In this document: one piece after another, positions 1-5,339 of the stretch
Layout: each line of letters opens with the position of its first letter
Position numbering within the stretch: position 1 is the first letter of the stretch
NCBI GenBank assembly: GCA_023248505.1
Contig: JAHFEM010000181.1
Location: forward strand, 1-5,339
From: Nitrospirota bacterium
Lineage (GTDB): Bacteria; Nitrospirota; Nitrospiria; SBBL01; Manganitrophaceae
Length of the DNA: 5,339 bases
Direction: 5' to 3'
The notes under the pieces: model-generated
Seen by the model: only the letters and a program-made list of their open reading frames with translations
What the model was told of the DNA's origin: nothing
Databases searched by the model: none
Position numbers and translations under genes: made by a program

Positions 1-2
1 GG

Positions 3-101
3 AACCAACTTCCGGAAGCGCCTTATGTCGTCTCCAGGGTTCAAGCCGGCGACGATCGGTCTCTCATGCGATTCTTTCAGAGGAGGGTGAGATGGGATTG
101 A
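3..101 (+). CDS. possible C-terminal end of an upstream gene (partial, product unknown)
   Basis: The frame beginning at base 3 is open from the left edge to a TGA at 99-101. It would encode a 32-residue tail that reads like ordinary protein (it contains APYVVSRVQAGDDRSLMRFF). It would overlap the start of the MBL-fold gene by 10 bases, an arrangement typical of translationally coupled genes, with the Shine-Dalgarno site of the next gene inside the coding region. The choice of frame is uncertain. Frame 1 is also open, to a TGA at 88-90, with similar third-position GC. Frame 2 is open into the MBL gene itself. The tail is too short for me to assign a family. Confidence 0.35.
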   Translation, partial: NQLPEAPYVVSRVQAGDDRSLMRFFQRRVRWD

Positions 102-1513
102 AGTTCGAGACATTGGGGAATGCTACCTTGCAACTATTCGAAAATGAGTCGCCGGTCCTCGCCACAGATCCGTGGCTGAAGGGGACCGCTTATTTCGGGA
201 GCTGGGGCCTGGATCACCCGCTCACGGAGGGGCAGATTCAAAATGTGATTCGGTCTCCCTACCTCTGGATCTCTCACGGCCACCCCGATCACCTCCACCC
301 CGAGTCGATCAAGATGCTCTCGCCGCGCGCGCGCATCCTCCTGCCGAATCATTACCACCCCGAGATCAAAGAGTCCTTTGCGTCGAAGGGCTTTCACGTT
401 CGGGTGTTGAAGTTTAAAGAGTGGACGCGGCTGACCCCGGCGATTCGCGTGATGTGCCTGGAGAATATGAATCAGGACGCCATTTTGATTGTCGAGGCCG
501 GCGATGCATTGATCGTCAATCTCAATGATTCGCCCTTGCATGGAGAGGGGCCGTTCCTGAAGAAATTGATCCGCTCGTACAAGAAATCGTTTCTCCTGGC
601 CCTCTGCAGTATCGATGCCGACATGATTCACATCGTCGACCCGCGGGGGGAGTCGCTCGCCCCCCCTCTTTATGAATCGAAACGGAGCGCCGTGTGGGAG
701 CTGGGGGATCTCTGCGCCTCTCTCGGCGTGAGGTCTTTCTGCTGCTTCTCCTCGCAACACCTCTATGTCCGTCCCGATTCCATTTGGGCCAATCCCTACC
801 GGATCACCTGGGACGATATGAAGCGTCACTGGCAGGCTCCGAAGACGCGGCTGATCGAACCGTTCGTCACCGTCGATCTGACCGACGGCTCGGTCACGGC
901 GAATCATTCGACCCACCAGCCCGACAGGGGTGCGATCTCCACGACGACCGGGGAGGATGATTGGGAGGAGAAGATGTCGGAGGGGGACTGGCGCGCGCTG
1001 GAGCGGTTCATCGGCCGCTTTCAGCTCCTCAAACGCCACCTCGATTTTATCCGGTTTACCGTGGCGGGAGAGGCGCGGACGTTTTACATCAACGACCGGA
1101 GTCGAAAACGGGGGGAAGATCGGCGGGGGATCCATTTTATCGCGCCGCGCAACTCGCTTATGAAGACGGCGGCGTACGGCTATTTTGACGATATTCTGAT
1201 CGGGAATTTCATGAAAACCGAGCTGATGAATGCCGCGCTCTATCCCTACTTCACGCCGATCGTGGCGAAGCTCGGCGGGAATGCGAAGGTCTTCACCTTG
1301 GGCGAGCTCTGGCGATTTCGAGCCCATTACTTCCGGCTCTCTCCGCGGGCTTATGCGTCGCACCATCTGCAAGTGCAGTGGTTTTATAGATGGAAGCCAA
1401 GGCTCCGGGGCGCTCTGAGAGAAATCGGCCTTCTCGACACGGCCAAGCGAACGATGCGGCGGGTGTTCGGCCTCCCTTCTCTGCCGGCGAAGGCCGATTG
1501 GGAGCTGTTATGA
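92..1513 (+). CDS. MBL-fold metal-dependent hydrolase-like protein, UlaG/CMAH-like, with long C-terminal region
   Basis: The start is fixed by a perfect AGGAGG at 81-86, 5 nt before the ATG. Seen in the sequence: the strand-turn ATDPWL (residues 24-29), then ISHGHPDHLHPES (60-72) carrying the metal-binding signature H62-x-H64-x-D66-H67. A second acidic candidate ligand is D146 in NLNDSP, and a late histidine is H223 in FSSQHLYVRP. These are hallmarks of the metallo-beta-lactamase fold. The layout most resembles UlaG-like and CMP-N-acetylneuraminate hydroxylase-like members rather than true beta-lactamases (inference). No signal peptide is visible, so it is probably cytoplasmic. At 473 residues it is about twice the size of a minimal MBL domain. 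The region after about residue 240 (NPYRITWDDMK, then IHFIAPRNSL and YFDDILIGNF) is a separate part I cannot name. It may follow and be coupled to a gene ending at 101. The substrate is unknown. A 412-codon antisense frame lies across it but shows no protein character. Confidence 0.88.
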   Translation: MGLKFETLGNATLQLFENESPVLATDPWLKGTAYFGSWGLDHPLTEGQIQNVIRSPYLWISHGHPDHLHPESIKMLSPRARILLPNHYHPEIKESFASKGFHVRVLKFKEWTRLTPAIRVMCLENMNQDAILIVEAGDALIVNLNDSPLHGEGPFLKKLIRSYKKSFLLALCSIDADMIHIVDPRGESLAPPLYESKRSAVWELGDLCASLGVRSFCCFSSQHLYVRPDSIWANPYRITWDDMKRHWQAPKTRLIEPFVTVDLTDGSVTANHSTHQPDRGAISTTTGEDDWEEKMSEGDWRALERFIGRFQLLKRHLDFIRFTVAGEARTFYINDRSRKRGEDRRGIHFIAPRNSLMKTAAYGYFDDILIGNFMKTELMNAALYPYFTPIVAKLGGNAKVFTLGELWRFRAHYFRLSPRAYASHHLQVQWFYRWKPRLRGALREIGLLDTAKRTMRRVFGLPSLPAKADWELL

Positions 1514-1574
1514 GAAGCGAGATTGCGCGGGGGGAGAGGCGATCATTGTCGAACTGCACGGCAGGGTTTGGAAT

Positions 1575-1931
1575 TTATTTCGGATCGCTCCGATAGCGCA
1601 TCCGTGTCCCTTGCATGATGGAGAGGGTAATCTCATCGGGGGTTAATTCCTTCGGGAAATAGGTGCCCGACACCTTCGCCCCATTGAGACTGGCTCCTTC
1701 CAGACAGGTCTGTGAGAGATCGACGCCGCGCAAGTCGGTCTGGCGAAAGTAGCAGCCGCTCAGATCGAGGCCTTTCGCATCGATGCCGCGCAGATCCAGT
1801 CCGCGGAAGTCGCAATGGGAAAGGTCTATTTTTTCTCCCTTCCGTTTTCTCGTGTTGAATTCGTCGATCTGCCCCTCTCGCAACAACTGATAATGGGGGT
1901 CCGGATTATTGTTGATCGGTTTTAGAGCCAC
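1575..1931 (-). CDS. small pentapeptide-repeat protein
   Basis: The 118-residue protein starts with GTG. The start is well supported: AGGAGG at 1937-1942 lies 5 nt upstream, the same geometry as the MBL gene. Residues 1-35 are a charged, probably helical leader (HYQLLREGQIDEFN). Residues 36-90 form about 11 consecutive pentads such as DFRGL DLRGI DAKGL DLSGC, DLRGV and CLEGA SLNGA, with the central Leu/Phe of A(D/N)Lxx repeats. Residues 91-118 (YFPKELTPDEITLSIMQGTR) look like a capping C-terminal helix. Eleven pentads make just under three turns of a right-handed quadrilateral beta-helix, which is short for the fold. Proteins with this leader-repeat-cap plan occur as stand-alone genes in many proteobacteria-like genomes; their function is not known to me. 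It is too short to resemble the gyrase-protecting Qnr/MfpA proteins. It lies 124 nt downstream of the flavoprotein gene and converges on the MBL gene. Confidence 0.9.
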   Translation of the reverse strand: MALKPINNNPDPHYQLLREGQIDEFNTRKRKGEKIDLSHCDFRGLDLRGIDAKGLDLSGCYFRQTDLRGVDLSQTCLEGASLNGAKVSGTYFPKELTPDEITLSIMQGTRMRYRSDPK

Positions 1932-1976
1932 GCGCGCCTCCTCATGTGAGAGGGTGTGAAGTGATTTTCATACAAA

Positions 1977-1998
1977 AGTATACCCTGTATTTTAAAAT
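1977..1998 (-). promoter_or_regulatory. AT-rich island with -10-like box upstream of the pentapeptide gene
   Basis: Within GC-rich surroundings this stretch holds TATACT on the minus strand (1982-1977), a 5/6 match to a sigma-70 -10 element. Just upstream is a perfect 10-bp palindrome ATTTTAAAAT (1989-1998). The predicted transcript start would fall about 40 nt before the GTG at 1931. At 16-18 nt spacing I find no good -35 hexamer (CATACC at 17 nt), so the promoter would need an activator or be weak. The position fits the pentapeptide gene; the assignment is inference. Confidence 0.3.
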
Positions 1999-2018
1999 CG
2001 GTATGCGCGCGCGATTCC

Positions 2019-2046
2019 AGCCGGCGGGGATTCCCCTGGGCCGACT
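2019..2046 (-). terminator. GC-rich imperfect hairpin just after the flavoprotein stop, possible terminator
   Basis: On the minus strand, 9 nt after the TGA of the flavoprotein gene, AGTCGGC (2046-2040) pairs with GCCGGCT (2025-2019), with one T-G wobble. Inside it GGGG (2036-2033) pairs with CCCC (2029-2026) around an AAT loop, with a three-base bulge (CCA) on the 5' side. The result is an 11-pair stem. No T-run follows; the next bases are GGAATCGCGCG. It is therefore not a standard intrinsic terminator, and it may instead stabilise the 3' end of the message. Its position directly after a stop codon is the main support. Confidence 0.35.
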
Positions 2047-2055
2047 CAAAGCCGC

Positions 2056-3253
2056 TCACACGAACCCTCCTGCGCAGTGTCCGGAGGCCCAGGCCCACTG
2101 GAAGTTATAACCCCCCAGCCAGCCGGTCACATCGACGACCTCGCCGATAAAATAAAGCCCTTTCACCTGTTTCGCCTCGAAGGTTTTGGAAGAGAGCGCA
2201 TCGGTATCGACCCCTCCTTTCGTGACCTCCGCCAGGCGATAACCGCCGGTTCCGGAAGGGATGATCCGCCATTGATGAAAGCGCGCGCTGATCGCCGCGA
2301 TTTCTTTTGAGCTGTATTGGCCGACCGATTTGCTCTCCCCCGAGAACGCCAGCCATTGTTGGGCCAGGCGTTTGGTCAACCGCTCGCCGATCAGGTTTTT
2401 CAACTCCGCCTTCGGCCGCTCCCTTTGCCACTGTTTGATCGCTTCGGTCAGATCGAGATCGGGGAGCAGGTTGATCGTCACCGGATCGCCCGGCTCCCAG
2501 TAGTTTGAAATTTGCAGAATGGCGGGGCCGCTTAACCCGTGGTGCGTAAAAAGAACCGCCTCCCGAAAGGTCCGGTCGCGGCAGGAGACCTGCGCCTCCG
2601 CGGAAGTCCCGGCCAGGCCGGCGATCTCCTCCAGATCCCGGGGATTTAAGGTGAAGGAGACCAGGCCGGGCCGGCAGGGGAGGACGTTCAGGCCGAACTG
2701 TTTCGCCGCCTTATATCCAAGATCGGTCGCCCCGATCTTCGGGATCGACAGCCCCCCCCGTGGCGATCACCAGCGATTCGGTCTCGTAGCCTCCGAGGTT
2801 GGTCTGAAGGGCAAACCGGCTCTCCCCGATGTTTCGCGGCTCGATTTTCTCAACCGAACATTTCGTCCGAATCTGCACCCCGCCGAGACGGCACTCTTCC
2901 AACAGCAGGTTGACGATCTCCACCGACTTCCCATCGCAGAAAAGCTGCCCCAGTTTCTTCTCATGATAGGGGATGCCGTGTTTTTCAACCAGCGCGATAA
3001 AGTCGTTCGGTCCGAAGCGGCTGAGGGCCGATTTGCAAAAGTGGGGATTGGCGGAGATAAAATGGGCCGCCTCCACCTGAAGGTTGGTAAAGTTGCAGCG
3101 TCCCCCGCCGGAGATCAAGATCTTCTTCCCGACGCGCTCCGCATGGTCCAAAAGCAGAACCCGGCGTCCCCGCTGGCCCGCGGTCAAGGCGCACATCAGC
3201 CCGGCGGCGCCGCCGCCGATGACGATGACGTCAAACTGTTTTGACATATTCAT
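2056..3253 (-). pseudogene. HI0933/YhiN/BaiN-family NAD(P)/FAD-dependent oxidoreductase, split by a +1 frameshift in a G8 tract
   Basis: As written, translation from ATG 3253 gives 180 residues and stops at 2711. Removing one G from the eight-G run at 2752-2759 restores a 398-residue protein ending at TGA 2056, the usual family size of about 390-420. Features of the restored protein: Rossmann FAD site VIVIGGGAAGLMCA (GxGxxG, G13-G15-G18); family motif GKKILISGGGRCNFTN (42-57); LVIATGG (161-167), followed after repair by LSIPKIGATDLGYKAA; FTHHGLSGPAILQIS in the middle domain; and the C-terminal FAD-closing motif GEVVDVTGWLGGYNFQWAWA. Every family landmark is intact on both sides of the break and there is no other stop. 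The defect is therefore very recent, or a base-calling error, or reversible slippage. The family contains flavin oxidoreductases of poorly known substrate. A second in-frame ATG at 3247 is an alternative start; neither has a clear Shine-Dalgarno. A weak extended -10 (TGTTACACT, 3307-3299) lies upstream. Confidence 0.9.
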
Positions 3254-3354
3254 AGAGACCGGCGCTTAAAATGGGAAGGGTGGAGGCTGAATGGAGGGAG
3301 TGTAACAATTTCGAGGACAAAGATAAAGAAGCGTCGGATGGATGACGTTGGTAG

Positions 3355-3376
3355 GGGCGGACCTGTGTGTCCGCCC
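3355..3376. repeat. hairpin in left half of the repeat cluster
   Basis: GGGCGGAC (3355-3362) and GTCCGCCC (3369-3376) are perfect 8-bp complementary arms around a six-base loop CTGTGT. The hairpin overlaps the left terminal inverted repeat, so the terminal sequence can pair either locally or with the right end of the element. On the plus strand a T-rich stretch follows about 8 nt later, but no plus-strand gene precedes it. Confidence 0.75.
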
Positions 3377-3401
3377 GCATTGACGATTTTTATTTTTGAT
3401 T

Positions 3402-3430
3402 GTAGAGACGTCCCGCCGGGACGTCTCTAC
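3402..3430. repeat. 29-bp perfect palindrome, 14-bp arms around one central base
   Basis: The arm GTAGAGACGTCCCG is followed by a single C and then by its exact reverse complement CGGGACGTCTCTAC. All 14 positions match. As RNA from either strand it would form a very stable hairpin with a GCC or GGC loop, and as DNA it could extrude a cruciform. It shares the GTAG start with the outer repeats but differs after that, so it looks like a distinct repeat unit inside the cluster. Confidence 0.85.
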
Positions 3431-3445
3431 GTGGGGGGCCTGCCC

Positions 3446-3802
3446 CTACGAACCGATCAGCTTCAAAACATTCTCAGGGGGGCGGCCGAGCGCTGCTTTT
3501 GTGGGGGTGATGACGATCGGCCGTTCGATCAAGATCGGGTTCTCCGCCATCAGCTTGATCCACTCGGCCTCCGGCCGTTTGTCCGAGGGCTTGATCCCCA
3601 ACTCCACCGCGACCGGCTCCTTGAAGCGAATCAGCTCCTTCGGCTCCATCCCCAGCTTCTTCAAAATCTCCGAAAGCTCCTTTTGCGTCGGCGGGGTCTG
3701 AAGATAGAGAACGATCTTCGGCTCGATCCCCCGGTCGGTGAGAAGCTTGAGAGTCTCGCGGCTCTTGGTGCATTTGGGGTTGTGAAAGATTGAGATGTTC
3801 AT
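3446..3802 (-). CDS. arsC: ArsC/YfgD-family reductase (glutaredoxin-coupled arsenate reductase-like)
   Basis: The frame is open up to 3862, but I start at ATG 3802. It has GGAG 6 nt upstream (3812-3809) and yields a 118-residue product beginning MNISIFHNPKC, matching the normal N-terminus and length of YfgD-type proteins. The thioredoxin-like fold begins with beta-strand ISIF and the catalytic motif HNPKCTKSRET, with nucleophile C11. Later landmarks are LYLQTPPTQKEL, LIRFKEPVAVELGI, LIERPIVI and ALGRPPENVLKLI. The arginines in LIRFK, ERP and GRPPE correspond to the oxyanion- or substrate-binding arginines of E. coli ArsC. The family reduces arsenate to arsenite with glutathione and glutaredoxin. 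The short YfgD branch is less well characterised, so arsenate as substrate is inference. No arsR, arsB or acr3 is nearby, which weakens an arsenic-operon reading. It lies 19 nt after the small unknown gene. Its TAG stop lies inside the terminal repeat of the adjacent palindromic element. Confidence 0.92.
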   Translation of the reverse strand: MNISIFHNPKCTKSRETLKLLTDRGIEPKIVLYLQTPPTQKELSEILKKLGMEPKELIRFKEPVAVELGIKPSDKRPEAEWIKLMAENPILIERPIVITPTKAALGRPPENVLKLIGS

Positions 3803-3821
3803 TTTCTGCTCCGATTGTTCG

Positions 3822-4100
3822 TTACGAATATTTCTGATTGAAGTCAAATACCAACCTATCAAGAAGGTCGACGCACCGCTTGCAAGCGCCTACCACTTCT
3901 GCTTTTCTATCACCTATCTTGAAATGGTGGATAAGACGTCCGACTTCCGGCAAAGGAATGTCAGGTGGACCAAACCAAGTCAAGCCATAGGCGGGGTGTT
4001 CGGGCTCGTTTCGGATATTCTCGCTTTCACCGTCAACTTTCCGAAGGAAGAACTGAGCTTCGCGGAGCTTCTTCTGAGCGGCTTCTATCATTGTCGGCAT
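3822..4100 (-). CDS. small protein of unknown function with a CxxC motif
   Basis: I do not recognise this 92-residue product (10 residues longer if it begins at TTG 4130). An amphipathic helical N-terminus (MIEAAQKKLREAQFFLRKV) is followed by a Pro/Gly-rich middle (HPAYGLTWFGPPDIPLPEVG). A likely C-terminal helix carries C73-K-R-C76 (GACKRCVDLLDRLVFDF). There is no signal peptide or membrane segment. Reading continues upstream to a TGA at 4151-4149, and ATG 4091 is a third possible start. None has a good Shine-Dalgarno. I prefer 4100 because the promoter at 4119-4147 would place the transcript start near 4112, after the TTG. By hand count 3841-4140 is about 50% GC, below its neighbours, which hints at separate origin. 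The 19-nt gap to arsC suggests co-transcription. It could be a fragment of a larger helical (for example HEPN-like) protein, but I cannot support that firmly. Confidence 0.65.
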   Translation of the reverse strand: MPTMIEAAQKKLREAQFFLRKVDGESENIRNEPEHPAYGLTWFGPPDIPLPEVGRLIHHFKIGDRKAEVVGACKRCVDLLDRLVFDFNQKYS

Positions 4101-4118
4101 ACGATCCAAGATGGCACT

Positions 4119-4147
4119 TTTATAATCCAACCCCAGAGGTAAGTCAA
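4119..4147 (-). promoter_or_regulatory. near-consensus sigma-70 promoter for the small gene and arsC
   Basis: On the minus strand TTGACT (4147-4142, 5/6 to TTGACA) is separated by exactly 17 nt from TATAAA (4124-4119, 5/6 to TATAAT). It lies 5 nt after the stop codon of the DUF4139 gene and points toward the small unknown gene. Transcription would begin near 4112, leaving a leader of about 12 nt to ATG 4100 or about 21 nt to ATG 4091. It would uncouple the small gene and arsC from the DUF4139 transcript. It is unmapped; the assignment rests on hexamers, spacing and position. Confidence 0.5.
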
Positions 4148-4152
4148 CTCAC

Positions 4153-5339
4153 TCAGAACCTCACCCTCACCCGGTACTGCAGCTTCACCTCCTTGTCCTT
4201 TCCCACCGGGACATCGAACTGCACGGTGTGGGCGTCCACCTTATGATAGTCGTGTGTGTTGCTGAGGAGCTCCCAGTCGCCGGGAATCGGTTCGATCACG
4301 TTGATCGTGACCGGCGCGTCTTTATGGTTTCGGAGGGAGATTTCGAAAGCGACTTCGTAGAGATTCCACGCCACCTTCTTCCAGTCGGTCTGCTTGCGCT
4401 CGGCGACCAGATCGAAGGCGTCGCCCATCTTGATCTTGATCGTTTCGTCTTTGGGGGTGTGGTCGACCCGGTCTTCGCCGATGAATTGCAGGCTTCCATC
4501 GCGGTCGGCTTTGTAGACGCGGAGCGTTCCTTTCGGGAGCGGCATCCCGAGACGACTCTCCTTCGTGTTGGCGACTTCGACATAGACGCCGACCTTTTGA
4601 TTCGAGATCGTCGTTCCGTACTGCGTCCGGTAGAAATGTTCCGCTCCATAATAAAGGAAGCGCTTTTTCACCGGCACCTGGTGGGCGGAAAGCAGCGTGA
4701 CCTGTTTGGTCTGGTTGTCCTTCAGCGTCGTCGGGCGCTGGAGGGAGTAGAGATGGTATTCGAAGAACGACTCTTCGGTGAAGGGGGCGGCGGCCATTTT
4801 CGACTCGGCTGCTTCCAGCTTTCGTAGCGCATCCGGCGCGCCATATTGTTCGATCGCCCGGTTCACGTCTCCCGCGACCAACTTCAGCTGGGCGTTCTTG
4901 AATGTCGCCCCGCTTTTGTTGTCGAGCGTCACCCAGCCGGTGAGGTCGATCTGCTGGTCTTCTTTGTCGAGGATCGCGACGTAATCGCTCTTCCAGGTCA
5001 TTCCTTGGGTCAGATAGGTCGCCTCGATCTTCTGGGGGCGCGCGGCCTGGTTTTCCAGTCGCCAGACCAGGGTGGGATTCGGATGGAGATTCTCCGGAAG
5101 GCCGGGGAAGATCATCTTGTCGGGGCGATCGGTGAAGATCCGGTCGCCCATTCGGTAGACGATCCCGTTGTTCGTGCTGAGAAGGGTGATCGGGATCTCA
5201 ACACCGTCGTGAAGGAGGTGGATCTCCTTGCCGACGAACTTGTCGAGGAGCTTCTGCGGGGAGAGAAGGTCATATTCATAATTCTGCTCCAGAACGTCGA
5301 GGCCCGCCGGGTCGGTGAGCGAGGCGATGTGGACGGTCT
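4153..5339 (-). CDS. DUF4139 domain-containing protein, C-terminal part (5' end outside window)
   Basis: The frame is open from the right edge (first full codon 5337-5335) to TGA at 4153, giving 394 residues. ATG 5151 is internal: the 62 codons before it continue the family sequence, with VLEQNYEYDLLSPQKLLDKF near residues 16-35. Characteristic DUF4139 blocks follow: TYLTQGMTWKSDYVAIL (about 107-123), LTGWVTLDNKSGATFKNAQL (about 132-151), LVAGDVNR (about 153-160), then LPKGTLRVYKADRDGSLQFI and GEDRVDHTPKDETIKIKMGD. It ends in a beta-rich YRVRVRF. The family is mostly uncharacterised. Some members are annotated as mucoidy-inhibitor-like and many are exported, but the signal region is not in this window. 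Predicted structure is beta-sandwich throughout, with no membrane segment in the visible part. A promoter lies immediately after its stop, so the genes downstream need not depend on its transcript. Confidence 0.92.
   Translation of the reverse strand, partial: TVHIASLTDPAGLDVLEQNYEYDLLSPQKLLDKFVGKEIHLLHDGVEIPITLLSTNNGIVYRMGDRIFTDRPDKMIFPGLPENLHPNPTLVWRLENQAARPQKIEATYLTQGMTWKSDYVAILDKEDQQIDLTGWVTLDNKSGATFKNAQLKLVAGDVNRAIEQYGAPDALRKLEAAESKMAAAPFTEESFFEYHLYSLQRPTTLKDNQTKQVTLLSAHQVPVKKRFLYYGAEHFYRTQYGTTISNQKVGVYVEVANTKESRLGMPLPKGTLRVYKADRDGSLQFIGEDRVDHTPKDETIKIKMGDAFDLVAERKQTDWKKVAWNLYEVAFEISLRNHKDAPVTINVIEPIPGDWELLSNTHDYHKVDAHTVQFDVPVGKDKEVKLQYRVRVRF

Larger units (their letters stand above)
3351..3449. 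repeat. 99-bp palindromic repeat cluster with terminal inverted repeats (MITE/REP-like)
   Basis: The ends are inverted copies: GTAGGGGCGGACC on the left (3351-3363) and, read on the minus strand, GTAGGGGCAGGCC on the right (3449-3437). They match at 11 of 13 bases, the outer 8 perfectly. Between them lie a hairpin (3355-3376), a T-rich linker (3384-3400) and a perfect palindrome (3402-3430). No protein-coding character is seen and no target-site duplication is evident at the borders. The structure suggests a non-autonomous, palindrome-rich interspersed repeat, or two such repeats nested together. GTAGAGACGT-type palindromes are familiar to me from intergenic repeats of cyanobacteria and other environmental bacteria (recollection, not a search). 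It sits between arsC and the flavoprotein gene, and its right end overlaps the arsC stop codon. Confidence 0.75.

Noticed and set aside
134..1372. A 412-codon open frame on the minus strand, antisense to the MBL-fold gene.
   Set aside because: It is rich in Arg, Pro and Gly with no recognisable motif. The plus strand has the Shine-Dalgarno site, the HxHxDH motif and a coherent fold. High third-position GC keeps antisense frames open.
1510..1596. An ATG overlapping the MBL stop codon (ATGA) that opens a 28-codon frame, as in translational coupling.
   Set aside because: The product is short, Arg/Ser-rich and without hydrophobic pattern. It runs into the 3' end of the convergent pentapeptide gene and has no own Shine-Dalgarno site.
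2519..3244. A 241-codon plus-strand open frame across the flavoprotein gene.
   Set aside because: It is the antisense shadow of a gene with clear FAD-binding motifs on the minus strand, with low-complexity Pro/Arg/Ala content and no family signature.
3355..3400. Hairpin plus T-rich tract read as an intrinsic terminator on the plus strand.
   Set aside because: The Ts begin about 8 nt after the stem, and there is no plus-strand gene upstream to terminate. On the minus strand the bases following the large palindrome are A-rich, so it does not serve arsC as a standard terminator either.
3345..3455. Target-site duplication flanking the palindromic element.
   Set aside because: The bases outside the terminal repeats (ACGTTG on the left, GAACCG on the right) do not match, so no duplication can be claimed.
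3803..3862. A 20-residue N-terminal extension of the ArsC protein starting at ATG 3862.
   Set aside because: It overlaps the end of the upstream small gene, lacks a Shine-Dalgarno site and extends beyond the family N-terminus. ATG 3802 has GGAG at the right distance.
4121..4126. Perfect TATAAT on the plus strand.
   Set aside because: It is the overlapping reverse reading of the minus-strand -10 region, and there is no plus-strand gene downstream for it to serve.
4228..4827. A 199-codon plus-strand open frame opposite the DUF4139 gene.
   Set aside because: The minus strand carries continuous DUF4139 family sequence. The plus-strand product shows no motif and its start has no Shine-Dalgarno site.

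Overview
The window is a compact stretch of bacterial chromosome. Most of it is GC-rich, roughly 60% by eye, with one interval near 50% GC. Start sites follow the usual Shine-Dalgarno pattern: two genes have a perfect AGGAGG exactly 5 nt before the start codon. The gene content fits a Gram-negative environmental bacterium: a DUF4139 protein, a YfgD-type ArsC, a YhiN/BaiN-type flavoprotein, a small pentapeptide protein and an unusual MBL-fold protein. My impression is Nitrospirota or a related phylum, but nothing here proves the taxon.

Layout on the plus strand: positions 1-101 probably hold the tail of an upstream gene that overlaps the next start. A 473-residue metallo-beta-lactamase-fold protein follows at 92-1513. 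It converges on the minus-strand genes across a 61-nt gap with no convincing terminator.

Layout on the minus strand, in transcription order from the right edge: (1) a DUF4139 protein that enters from outside the window and ends at 4153; (2) a near-consensus sigma-70 promoter just after its stop; (3) a small, AT-richer unrecognised gene (3822-4100) with a CxxC motif; (4) 19 nt later, an ArsC/YfgD thioredoxin-fold reductase (3446-3802), probably co-transcribed with gene 3; (5) a 99-bp cluster of nested palindromes (3351-3449) whose terminal repeat supplies the arsC stop codon; (6) a flavoprotein of the HI0933/YhiN/BaiN family (2056-3253), complete except for one extra G in a run of eight; (7) a GC-rich hairpin after that gene; (8) a 118-residue pentapeptide-repeat protein (1575-1931).

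The genes do not form an obvious pathway. The only likely operon inside the window is the small unknown gene plus arsC. I see no rRNA, tRNA, CRISPR array, transposase or phage gene. I do not see a convincing new multi-gene system. The observations most worth following are the homopolymer frameshift, the palindrome cluster fused to the arsC end, the AT-rich orphan gene with its own promoter, and the long uncharacterised C-terminal half of the MBL-fold protein. No gap between genes reaches 300 bases.
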